DNA of 64,000 nt. Origin: F23-D06 sp045132055. GTDB lineage: Bacteria > Bacteroidota > Bacteroidia > Bacteroidales > WCHB1-69. The notes beneath the pieces are model-generated. The model saw nothing but the letters and a program-made list of their open reading frames with translations. It was not told where the DNA came from and ran no database searches. Of this stretch, positions 33,219 through 41,930 are shown in pieces. The position numbers and the translations under genes are program-made. Each line of letters opens with the position of its first letter. The stretch's first letter is position 1. Where the stretch lies: contig JBGURP010000027.1 in assembly GCA_045132055.1 (NCBI GenBank), forward strand, positions 124,001 through 188,000. The letters are read 5' to 3'.

Positions 33219-34604
33219 CTATTTCGCACCACCGCCGAGGGCAATGTAAAGGGCGATGAGGGCACGGGATCCATTGTAAAGGTTCGTGGCCTCGCTGAGC
33301 TGCGCGCCCAAAAGTCCTTCCTGAGCAGACAAAACCTCCAAATAGCTGGCCCTGCCGTTGTCCATCAACTCGTGCGTGCCATTGTAGGCATCTTGCAGCA
33401 CTTGAATCTGACGCTTGAAATACACATCCTTTTCACGGGCGGCTTGGCAGTCGGCCAACGCTTCGTTCACCTGATTGCCAGCGTTGATGACGGTCTGCAC
33501 ATACTGCTGAGTAATATCTTCCTGCGACAACTTGCTGATTTTGAGATTGGCTTTCAGTTTTCCCAATGCGAAAACAGGTTGCACGAGGGAAGCAAGAGCA
33601 TTCATCAACAGGGTACCCGGGTTGGCAATAATTCCTGAATTATTGCCCCATCCCAACACGCCCTGCAGCGAAATCTTGGGGTAGAATGCAGCGCGGGCAG
33701 CCTGAGTATTATAAAAGGCCTCTTCCAACACATAATCGGCAATCTGGATATCAGGACGGTTTTCAAGCAATTGGGCTGGAACTCCCGTGCTTAACCGCTG
33801 CGGAAGCTCAAATGAACTCCAGCGACTGCGTTCAACATGTTGCGGCGCAACGGCAAGCAACTGGCAAATGGCATTCTCCACACTGCGGATACTGCGTTTC
33901 ATGTCCACAATCTGCGTTTTCACATTCAAATAGGAGGATTCCATCTGATTGACGGCAGTGGAATATGCCTTGCCGTTTTCCCAAAGGGCACGCTGAGTTT
34001 CCAAAGATGCATTCCAAAGGGAATCGGTGAAAAGCAAAATTTCCAACTGTCGGTCAAGAAGCTGCAACATGCAATATTGTTGCGCCACAGCGGAAACAAG
34101 ATTTGCTTTGACCAATTGCTCGCGGGCTTCAGCCTGCTTCAGGACTGCCTGCGCCTTACGCTTCTGATTGGTATTCACAGCAAAGATATCGAGGGTCCAA
34201 TCAATCTGCAAGGGAAGACTGTAAGTCACCGTAGGCACCAAACTGCCTTGATTCAAGTAAGAGTTTACGCCGACGGAAGGGGCAAGAGTAAGAGAGGGCA
34301 AATAGCCCAATTTCGTAGCGCGAAGGGAAATCTGCGCCTGCTCCACAGCGATACGTGCCGATTTGGCATCCGTATTGCGTGCAAGCACGGAATCAATGAG
34401 TTGCTGCAACAGCGGATCGGTGAAAAACTCACGCCATGACAACTTCGCGATAGAGCTGTCGGCTTGGGCTGCCGTCACATCTTCCGTGGTGCCGTAGATG
34501 TCGGAAGAAACATTCGTTTGCGATGTGTATTTGTTGTAGATGCCGCAGCCCGTGAACGAAAGGCACAGTACACTGACGGCAATGAATATGATTATTCTTT
34601 TCAT
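33219..34604 (-). CDS. Outer-membrane efflux channel (TolC/OprM-like) lipoprotein
   Basis: The 461-residue protein has a lipoprotein signal (lipobox FTGC, Cys20) and two outer-membrane-factor repeats, as in NodT/OprM: SWREFFTDPLLQQLIDSVLARN near 55-76, ENRPDIQIADYVLEEA near 280 and long alpha-helical stretches. It forms the outer-membrane exit of the pump. Its ATG overlaps the RND gene stop by four bases (ATGA). Confidence 0.9.
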   Translation of the reverse strand: MKRIIIFIAVSVLCLSFTGCGIYNKYTSQTNVSSDIYGTTEDVTAAQADSSIAKLSWREFFTDPLLQQLIDSVLARNTDAKSARIAVEQAQISLRATKLGYLPSLTLAPSVGVNSYLNQGSLVPTVTYSLPLQIDWTLDIFAVNTNQKRKAQAVLKQAEAREQLVKANLVSAVAQQYCMLQLLDRQLEILLFTDSLWNASLETQRALWENGKAYSTAVNQMESSYLNVKTQIVDMKRSIRSVENAICQLLAVAPQHVERSRWSSFELPQRLSTGVPAQLLENRPDIQIADYVLEEAFYNTQAARAAFYPKISLQGVLGWGNNSGIIANPGTLLMNALASLVQPVFALGKLKANLKISKLSQEDITQQYVQTVINAGNQVNEALADCQAAREKDVYFKRQIQVLQDAYNGTHELMDNGRASYLEVLSAQEGLLGAQLSEATNLYNGSRALIALYIALGGGAK

Positions 34605-37600
34605 TTTTCTGATGGTATTTCGTTATCATTATCTGAAATAGCAACTTCTTCTGTCTTAGCCGCCACGGGCGCCCCCTGGAATTTCTCATGCAGTGTCTGG
34701 AACACGATGAAGAAAGCGGGAACGACGAACACCAACGCCAGCGTACCGACGGCCATACCGGCGGTGACACCGAGGGCAAGCACGCGGTTACCGTTGGCGC
34801 CCGCACCACCGGCGATGATAAGCGGAATCATACCCGCAATCATGGTCACGACGGTCATCAAGATCGGACGCAAACGTTCCTCACATGCGGCGAAGGCGGC
34901 GTCGCGGATGCTCATGCCCTGAGCGCGTCGCTCTGAAGCAAACTCGGTTATAAGGATAGCTGTCTTGGCCAGCAAACCGATGAGCATGATGACACCCGTC
35001 TGAAGGTAGATGTTGTTTTCCATGCCTGGCAGGTGCAGCTTTGCGACGAGCCAAACGGCACCGAACGAGCCCATCAGGCCGAAGGGCACGGAGAACAGCA
35101 CAGCCCATGGCGTGAACCATGAGTTGTAGAGCGAAGCAAGGATAAGGTAGATGAGGATGGCGCAGATGACGTAGATGAGGGCTGTGGCGTTCGAGCCGGC
35201 AGCCTCTTCCACCTCGCGCGACATGCCACTATACTCGTAACTATAGCCGGCGGGCATTTCCTCCTTGAACACTTCGGCAATGGCTTTATGCGCGTCGCCT
35301 TCCGAGTAGCCGCTGGCGGTCATCACACCGCAGGTGATGCTCTGGAAGAGGTTGAAGTGATCAACGGATGCCGAACCGACGATTTCTTTCAGGGTGACGA
35401 ACTCCGAGATCGGAGCCATCTTGCCGCCACTCACGCGAACGAAGATGTTGTTCAGCGCGGAAGGATCAAGACGATATTCCGGCGCGGCGTTAGACATGAT
35501 ACGATACACTTTGCCGAATTGGTTGAAGTTGCCGACGTACGCGCCACCGCAGTAGGCACCGAGCGTGTTGAGCACGGCTGCGGGTGATACTCCGGCACGG
35601 TCGCACTGCGGCGCATCGATGCTGACCTCATATTTCGGGAAACGCTCGGAGTATGCGGACATCGCCATCATGATTTCCGGACGTTCGTTCAGCTTGGCCA
35701 GGAACTTGTTGGCATCGGCGTTGAATTCCGACATCGGGCGGTCCTGCATGTCCTGTAACACGAGGTTTACGCAGCTGTTAGAGCCGTAGCCTGGCACCTG
35801 CGGCATCTGGAAGGGAATGACTGTTGCATTCTTGATGTCTTCGCAGTCCAGAGCGAAACGGCTATAGACGAGCATGATATTGTGGTTCATGCCTGGACGG
35901 TCGTCCCAGTTCTTCAGGCGGATGATGAGGGTGGCGTAGCAGCTGGCCGAGCTTCCGGCCATCATGCCGTAGCCACTGACCACCGCGTAGCTTTCCAGTT
36001 CAGGAATCTTTTTCACCTTTTCTTCCACTTTCTTTACAATCTCCTGGGTTTCATGCAAGGTGCAGCCCTCCGGCGCACGGACCTCAGCGAAGAACACGCC
36101 TTGGTCTTCCTGCGGCACAAGTCCTGACGGCAGGCCGCGCATGGCGATGATGAGCAACACGGCGGCGCCTGCAAGCAACGCACCCGAAATCCACGGACGC
36201 TTGATGAATTTGCTCACACCCTTCTTGTACTTGTTTGCAATGGCATTATAGCTGACAGTATAGGCTTTTTTGACATAGTAGTTCAGACTCTTCTTCTCCT
36301 GCTCGTCGTTGGAATAGCGCATCATCAAACCGCACAGGGCAGGACAAAGCGTAAGGGCAGATATGCAAGACAACCCGACGGCCGAGGCCAGCGTCACACC
36401 GAATTGCAGGAAGAAACTGCCCGAAGTGCCAGGCATGAAGGCCACAGGGATGAACACAGCCATGAAGACCAGCGTACACGAGATGACCGCAATGGACACA
36501 TCGCTCATGGCCTGACGCGTGGCTTCGCGGGCATCCGAGATGCCGCCCTCCATCTTCGCCATCACCGCTTCAACGACCACGATAGCGTCATCCACCACCG
36601 TTCCGATGGCGAGCACCAAAGCAAATAGCGTCAATATGTTTAGCGAGAAACCTGCAACCTTCACGATGGCGAAGGTGCCCAACAGCGACACGATGATCGA
36701 CAGCGAAGGAATGACAGTCGCCTTGAAACTTTGCAGGAAGAAATAGACAACCAAAATGACGAGGATGATGGCGATAACGAGTGTTTCCACCACATTGTGG
36801 ATGGCCGCGAAGAGGAAGTCGTCAGAGGTTTCCAGAATTTCGAATTCCAATCCAGCAGGCATCGTCGGTTTCAGCTCCTCATACAGCTTGTTGATGCGGG
36901 CATTCACTTCCGTGGCGTTGGCGCCCGGAGCTTGGAACACCATGTAGATGGTGCCGGGATTGCCGTCAATGTTAGAGGTGAAGTTATAACTCACTGCTCC
37001 GATTTCCACGTCCGCCACATCGCTCAAATGTAGCAGGTGTCCGCCGTCGCTGGTGCGCAACACAATGTCGTTGAACTCCTCGACGGTTTTGAGCGTTCCC
37101 TTGTACTCCATCGAGTATTGGTAGGCATTCTCGCTCTGCTCGCCCAACGAGCCCGTTGCAGCAACGAAACTCTGTCCGCCGATGGCCGCGAACACGTCGT
37201 TCGGCTCCAGTCCGTACTGCGCCATCACATCGGGTTTCAGCCAGATTCGCAAGGCGTAGGTGTTACCGAGTGACATCACGTCGCCCACACCAGTGATACG
37301 CATCAGTCGCGGACGCACGTTGATATCAATGTAGTTGGCGATGAAGTCGGCGTCGTATTTGCCGTCAACGCTCTTCAGTGCACCGATATGCAGGATGTTA
37401 CTCTGTTGTTTCATCACTTGCACGCCCACCTTTGTCACCTCCGAGGGCAGCAGCGCCGTTGCTCTGCTGACACGGTTCTGGACATTCACTGCGGCAATGT
37501 CGGGGTCTGTGCCCTGCTCGAAATAGACTTGGATGGAGACCTCGCCTGAGGCCGAAGCCGAGCTGGTGATGTAGGTCATACCTGGCACGCCGTTGATGTT

Positions 37601-37804
37601 TTCTTCCAACGGTTGCACCACCGACTTCATGATGGTGTTCGCATCGGCGCCGGTATAGGATGTCGAGACACGCACCGTTGGCGGTGCGATATTCGGATAC
37701 TGCTCAATGGGCAACGTCACAATGCAGATGAAGCCCACCAGCGTAATGACAATCGCAATCGCGCATGCCATCACATGTTTGTTGATGAAAATATTTCCTT
37801 TCAT
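34601..37804 (-). CDS. RND-family (HAE1, AcrB-like) inner-membrane multidrug transporter
   Basis: The 1067-residue proton-driven pump has 12 predicted membrane helices and two large periplasmic loops. It shows the HAE1 opening IVTLPIEQYPNIAPPTVRVSTSYTGA-like block (about 29-55), GTVVDDAIVVVEAV in helix 4 with the paired Asp (DD) of the proton relay, and FAPEG-like EVRAPEGCTLHETQ. Substrates cannot be told. Middle gene of adaptor-RND-channel, with a three-base gap to the adaptor stop. Confidence 0.94.
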   Translation of the reverse strand: MKGNIFINKHVMACAIAIVITLVGFICIVTLPIEQYPNIAPPTVRVSTSYTGADANTIMKSVVQPLEENINGVPGMTYITSSASASGEVSIQVYFEQGTDPDIAAVNVQNRVSRATALLPSEVTKVGVQVMKQQSNILHIGALKSVDGKYDADFIANYIDINVRPRLMRITGVGDVMSLGNTYALRIWLKPDVMAQYGLEPNDVFAAIGGQSFVAATGSLGEQSENAYQYSMEYKGTLKTVEEFNDIVLRTSDGGHLLHLSDVADVEIGAVSYNFTSNIDGNPGTIYMVFQAPGANATEVNARINKLYEELKPTMPAGLEFEILETSDDFLFAAIHNVVETLVIAIILVILVVYFFLQSFKATVIPSLSIIVSLLGTFAIVKVAGFSLNILTLFALVLAIGTVVDDAIVVVEAVMAKMEGGISDAREATRQAMSDVSIAVISCTLVFMAVFIPVAFMPGTSGSFFLQFGVTLASAVGLSCISALTLCPALCGLMMRYSNDEQEKKSLNYYVKKAYTVSYNAIANKYKKGVSKFIKRPWISGALLAGAAVLLIIAMRGLPSGLVPQEDQGVFFAEVRAPEGCTLHETQEIVKKVEEKVKKIPELESYAVVSGYGMMAGSSASCYATLIIRLKNWDDRPGMNHNIMLVYSRFALDCEDIKNATVIPFQMPQVPGYGSNSCVNLVLQDMQDRPMSEFNADANKFLAKLNERPEIMMAMSAYSERFPKYEVSIDAPQCDRAGVSPAAVLNTLGAYCGGAYVGNFNQFGKVYRIMSNAAPEYRLDPSALNNIFVRVSGGKMAPISEFVTLKEIVGSASVDHFNLFQSITCGVMTASGYSEGDAHKAIAEVFKEEMPAGYSYEYSGMSREVEEAAGSNATALIYVICAILIYLILASLYNSWFTPWAVLFSVPFGLMGSFGAVWLVAKLHLPGMENNIYLQTGVIMLIGLLAKTAILITEFASERRAQGMSIRDAAFAACEERLRPILMTVVTMIAGMIPLIIAGGAGANGNRVLALGVTAGMAVGTLALVFVVPAFFIVFQTLHEKFQGAPVAAKTEEVAISDNDNEIPSEK

Positions 37805-37807
37805 GGC

Positions 37808-38926
37808 CTATTTAGAATTTTTCGGTGTTTCAGGGAAGAGCACTTGATCACCTTCCTGTACATTATTTGCTCCGACGGTCACAATCTTGTCACCGACTTT
37901 CAAACCGCTCGTTATGATGAAGTCCTTGCCGTTGCCGACATCCAGCGTCGTCACCGTAACGGCGATGGCAGTGCTGTCAGGTTTTACCTTATAGACCAAC
38001 GACTTGTCCTGCAGGCGCACCACGGCGAACTGCGGAACGACAATCACGTCCTTGTTGTCGTCAGGCAGGATGATGGTGCCTTGGATACCACTGTATAGTT
38101 GGCCATCCGGATTGGGGAAAGTGGCCTTGCAGGCAATGGTGCCTGTGGCGGCGTTCACCACACCGGTCATACTGGAAATACGCCCTTTGTGCTGATATTC
38201 CGTACCGTTCTTCATCACGAAGGTTACATCCGGGAACAATTTCAGGGCGTCCTCCAAATTTCCTTCGTAACCCGTGGCAACAGCCATTTCCAGCACCGAC
38301 TCGGGCACGGAGAACACGGCGTCCATCATCGTGTTGCCGCTGACGATAGTCAGGTGGGTGCCTGGGGACACTTGAAGACCTTCAGAGACGGGAATCTCGC
38401 CGATGATGCCTTCCACAGGGGCTGTTATGGTACAGAACCCCAGATTCACCTTGGCGCGGCTCACCGCAGCGCGAGCCTGGCTCACAGCGGCCTGCGCCTG
38501 TTTGTATGAGTTCTCGGAGTTGTCCAGCATATAGCGGCTCACGATGTTCTTCTCAAACAGGTTTTTGTTTGACTCGTACTCCAGTTTTGCACTTCTGGCC
38601 GATGCTTCGGCAGCCTGAAGGTTTGCCTGTGCGGCTTCCAGTTCCAATTGTGCGTTGCGCGAATCAATGATGAACAGCGTTGTGCCTTTCTTCACTTGCT
38701 GGCCTTCGCTTACGCAGATTTTCATCAACTGGCCGCTCACTTGCGGCGAGATGGTCACATCCGCTTGGCCCTTCAGCTTGGCACTGAATTTAATGGGCAC
38801 CGAGATGTCCTGTTTCTTCACAATCATCGTTTCAAATGACGTCTTCGTTTCCTGGGGAATATCTACCCCACAGGAAACCATACCAACCAAGAGGCCAAGC
38901 ATGCAAATCCATTTCATCAGTTTCAT
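37808..38926 (-). CDS. RND efflux periplasmic adaptor (AcrA/MFP-type) lipoprotein
   Basis: The 372-residue adaptor has a lipoprotein signal (lipobox MVSC), a lipoyl half (TISPQVSGQLMKICVSEGQQVKKGTTLFII), a coiled-coil hairpin (about 85-150, Ala/Gln-rich), the second lipoyl half (FCTITAPVEGIIGEIPVSEGLQVSPGTHL) and the beta-barrel domain. It links the RND pump to the outer-membrane channel. First gene of the pump operon; 38 bases follow the symporter stop, with no clear promoter. Confidence 0.92.
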   Translation of the reverse strand: MKLMKWICMLGLLVGMVSCGVDIPQETKTSFETMIVKKQDISVPIKFSAKLKGQADVTISPQVSGQLMKICVSEGQQVKKGTTLFIIDSRNAQLELEAAQANLQAAEASARSAKLEYESNKNLFEKNIVSRYMLDNSENSYKQAQAAVSQARAAVSRAKVNLGFCTITAPVEGIIGEIPVSEGLQVSPGTHLTIVSGNTMMDAVFSVPESVLEMAVATGYEGNLEDALKLFPDVTFVMKNGTEYQHKGRISSMTGVVNAATGTIACKATFPNPDGQLYSGIQGTIILPDDNKDVIVVPQFAVVRLQDKSLVYKVKPDSTAIAVTVTTLDVGNGKDFIITSGLKVGDKIVTVGANNVQEGDQVLFPETPKNSK

Positions 38927-38964
38927 AATCATAATTTTATTGTTTTTTTATATTAAATTAATTA

Positions 38965-40455
38965 TTATTTTTCAAGAACGCTAAATATGTTTCTTTTGCT
39001 GATGGCCAACAAGCTGCCGAACACCAGCAGTCCGTTCACAATCAGCAGCTCATAACCAAACTTGTACCCCCACAGCCACTGTACCGAATGTTGGGAGAGC
39101 AAGTAGCACAACGAGGGTATCAACACCGCAATGACCGGCACAAGCCAGCGTCGTCCATCGGGAATCTCACGTTTCGTGAACATGCCAAAAATGAACATGC
39201 CCAAAAGCGGACCGTAAGTGTAAGAAGCCACCATGAAGATGATGCGGATAAGCGCATCATTGTGATGGCTGGAGGCAATGATGATGACCGCCAGGAAAAG
39301 CATGGAGATAATCACGTGCACCAGTCTGCGCACTTGAGTCTGCTTAGCCTCATCGGGATAGCGGTTTTCAATCCGCAGAATGTCATAACACACCGTAGTG
39401 GTCAGTGCCGTGAATGTGCCGTCGGCAGATGAGAAGCCGGCCGAGATAAGGCCAAACACGAAGACTATCGCGCCCGCCTTGCCCAAGTAGTTAAAGGCAA
39501 TTTCGGGATAGATGCGGTCGGTCGGCATGCTGGCAACATCGATGCCCTTTTGCTGGGCGAAGGCCAGCAACATGCCACCGAGGAGCAGGAAGAGCATATT
39601 CACCACCACCAAGATAGAGGTAAATGATGCCATGTTGCGACGCGCATCACGCAAGGATTTGCATGACAGATTCTTCTGCATCATATCCTGATCCAAACCC
39701 GTCATGGCAATGGTAATGAACATGCCGCCGATAATCTGTTTCAGAAAATAACTGTTGTCTCTCCAATCCACATTGAACACTCTTCGGCAATCGGCGCCGT
39801 CCTTGCCGGCGGTGGACATAGCCTGCCACACATCCGAAAACGAGCCACCCATATTCCGCATAATCACGGCGATGGTGATTACCAAAGCGGTGAGCAGAAA
39901 AGTAGTCTGCAGCAAATCTGTCCACACAACCGTCTTCAGTCCGCCACGGAACGTGTATAGCAGGATGATGATAATCATAACCACTGCAGTAAGCCATATC
40001 GGAATATGCCAGCCTTCGAAGACAAACACTTGGAGCACGAAAATGACCAAATACATCCGCAGGGCCGAGCCCAAAAGGCGCGAAACAAAAAAAAGTACTG
40101 AGCCTGTCTTATGAGCCTCCTTCCCGATTCTCGAGCCTAAATACTCGTACACAGAAGTGACATTCAACTTATAGTAAAGCGGCAGAAGAAGTCCTCCAAT
40201 CACCAGATAACCAAGAATATAACCTAACACTACGCCAAAGTAAGTAAACTGTGTGGTATAGACATCGCCGGGCACTGACATAAAGGTCACCCCCGACAGC
40301 GAGCTGCCAATCATACCGTACGCTACCACAAACCATGGCGACTTGCGGTTGCCGGTAAAATAGGTTTTGTTATCCGCTTTGCGCGAAGTGATTCCGGTGA
40401 TAACAAACAGCAGGATTACGTAGAAGACGAAGAAGGAGAAGATGAAGATTTGCAT
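38965..40455 (-). CDS. Sodium:solute symporter (SSS family)
   Basis: A 496-residue membrane protein with about 13 hydrophobic helices. It starts with a helix followed by FTGNRKSPWFVVAYGMIGSSLSGVTFMSVPG, the SSS helix-1 region with unwound Ser/Gly residues, and has GLISAGFSSADGTFTALTTT near 340-360, matching the sodium-site helix 8. Family substrates include sugars, amino acids, sialic acid and pantothenate. No sugar-catabolic gene other than pgi is adjacent, so the solute is open. Confidence 0.9.
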   Translation of the reverse strand: MQIFIFSFFVFYVILLFVITGITSRKADNKTYFTGNRKSPWFVVAYGMIGSSLSGVTFMSVPGDVYTTQFTYFGVVLGYILGYLVIGGLLLPLYYKLNVTSVYEYLGSRIGKEAHKTGSVLFFVSRLLGSALRMYLVIFVLQVFVFEGWHIPIWLTAVVMIIIILLYTFRGGLKTVVWTDLLQTTFLLTALVITIAVIMRNMGGSFSDVWQAMSTAGKDGADCRRVFNVDWRDNSYFLKQIIGGMFITIAMTGLDQDMMQKNLSCKSLRDARRNMASFTSILVVVNMLFLLLGGMLLAFAQQKGIDVASMPTDRIYPEIAFNYLGKAGAIVFVFGLISAGFSSADGTFTALTTTVCYDILRIENRYPDEAKQTQVRRLVHVIISMLFLAVIIIASSHHNDALIRIIFMVASYTYGPLLGMFIFGMFTKREIPDGRRWLVPVIAVLIPSLCYLLSQHSVQWLWGYKFGYELLIVNGLLVFGSLLAISKRNIFSVLEK

Positions 40456-40461
40456 TGTAAA

Positions 40462-40498
40462 CGATGAGGGATGAGAGATTAGAGATGAGAGATTATGG
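40462..40498. repeat. TTAGAGAT-type repeat between pgi and the symporter
   Basis: GATGAGGGATGAGAGATTAGAGATGAGAGATTA, same family as at 16471. Confidence 0.65.
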
Positions 40499-40521
40499 AA
40501 TATAGATAGATTAAAAATCGA

Positions 40522-41826
40522 TTATTTCTCATAACCTGGTTTGCCCAAGAGGCGGAACATGTTGCGTTTGTAGGCTTCCACGCCGGGTTGGTCGAACGGG
40601 TTCACTTTGAGCATATAGCCGCTGACGGCACAACTCATCTCGAAGAAATAGATCAACTCACCCAGATGGAACTCATTGATTTCCGGAATGCTGATTTTGA
40701 TATTGGGCACTTTGCCATCCACATGCGCCTGGCAGGTGCCTTGCTGCGCGATATGGCAAATCTCGTCAATGCTGCGATGTTGCAGATAGTTCAGTCCGTC
40801 GGTGTTCTGCTCGTCAAAAGGTATATTGACGAAGGAATGAGCATGTTCCACGGTCAGCACCGTCTCAAACAGCTGACGGGTACCTTCCTGAATGTACTGT
40901 CCCAAAGAGTGAAGATCCGTAGAGAATATGGCGCCTGCGGGGAAGATGCCCTTGTTCTCCTTGCCTTCACTTTCGCCGAAGAGTTGCTTGAACCATTCCA
41001 CAAAATAGAAGAACTTAGGTTCAAAAGAGGTCATCAACTCCACTTTAAGACCTTGGTTGTAGAGCATATAACGAAGCAGTGCATATTGCATAGCCTGGTT
41101 GTGGGCAAAATCCGCATTGTCGTACAGTTCTTTGCGCATGGCTTTGGCACCTTCCAGCAATTTGCGAATAGAGAAACCCGCGATGGCGATAGGCAGCAAG
41201 CCCACCGGAGTGAGCACAGAGTAGCGACCGCCCACATCGTCTGGAATCACGAAAGTGGGATATCCTTCCTGTGTAGCCAGCGTCTTGAGCGCGCCGCGCT
41301 CACGGTCGGTGATGGCCACGATGCGATCACGTGCCGCATCCACGCCGTATTTGTCTTCACAATGCTGCTTCAGGATGCGGAACGCTAAAGCCGGCTCCGT
41401 AGTCGTGCCAGACTTGGAGATGACCACCAATGAGTAGTCCTGCTGATCCAGAACCTCCAACAAATCGTGGATATAGTCCTCGCTCATGTTGTTGCCGGCA
41501 TACATAACCGTGGGCGCAGTAGTGCGCACCATGGGTTTGAAGCAATGCTGCAGAGCTTCAATCACGGCACGGGCACCCAGATAGGAGCCACCGATGCCGA
41601 TAACCACCACCACTTTTGACTGGGCAGCCAGCTTGGCAGCACATTCTTCAATATCTTGAATATCCTGTTCGGTGACATCTTCGGGCAGGGACAGCCAGCC
41701 TAGAAAGTCATTGCCTCTCCCACTCTTCTGAACAGTTTCCTGATAAGCGGCCTCCGCCAAAGCGGCATGAGCATGAAGATCCTCTTCGGAGACAGCAAAC
41801 AAAGCGTCATTGTATTGTAATTTCAT
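40522..41826 (-). CDS. pgi: Glucose-6-phosphate isomerase
   Basis: Interconverts glucose-6-phosphate and fructose-6-phosphate. Signatures: VVVVIGIGGSYLGARAVIEAL (about 71-91), SKSGTTTEPALAFR (about 138-151, the phosphate site), DDVGGRYSVLTPVGLLPIA (about 192-210, PROSITE-type PGI motif) and the late HLGELIYFFE. 434 residues, the short bacterial form. A divergent promoter pair with the TonB receptor lies upstream. Confidence 0.96.
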   Translation of the reverse strand: MKLQYNDALFAVSEEDLHAHAALAEAAYQETVQKSGRGNDFLGWLSLPEDVTEQDIQDIEECAAKLAAQSKVVVVIGIGGSYLGARAVIEALQHCFKPMVRTTAPTVMYAGNNMSEDYIHDLLEVLDQQDYSLVVISKSGTTTEPALAFRILKQHCEDKYGVDAARDRIVAITDRERGALKTLATQEGYPTFVIPDDVGGRYSVLTPVGLLPIAIAGFSIRKLLEGAKAMRKELYDNADFAHNQAMQYALLRYMLYNQGLKVELMTSFEPKFFYFVEWFKQLFGESEGKENKGIFPAGAIFSTDLHSLGQYIQEGTRQLFETVLTVEHAHSFVNIPFDEQNTDGLNYLQHRSIDEICHIAQQGTCQAHVDGKVPNIKISIPEINEFHLGELIYFFEMSCAVSGYMLKVNPFDQPGVEAYKRNMFRLLGKPGYEK

Positions 41827-41877
41827 AGTAGATTATTTAGGTTAATTTTTGATGAATTCTTTTTATGAATGAAGATT

Positions 41878-41886
41878 GCAAAGATA
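41878..41886 (-). promoter_or_regulatory. -7 promoter box of pgi
   Basis: TATCTTTGC on the minus strand, 52 bases before the pgi start. It lies 27 bases from the opposing receptor promoter. Confidence 0.65.
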
Positions 41887-41913
41887 AGAATTTTTTATTA
41901 TCCGAAAAAAATC

Positions 41914-41922
41914 TATTTTTGC
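41914..41922 (+). promoter_or_regulatory. -7 promoter box of the TonB receptor
   Basis: TATTTTTGC, eight bases before the ATG at 41931; it excludes the longer frame starting at 41865. Confidence 0.65.
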
Positions 41923-41930
41923 GCTCGGTT

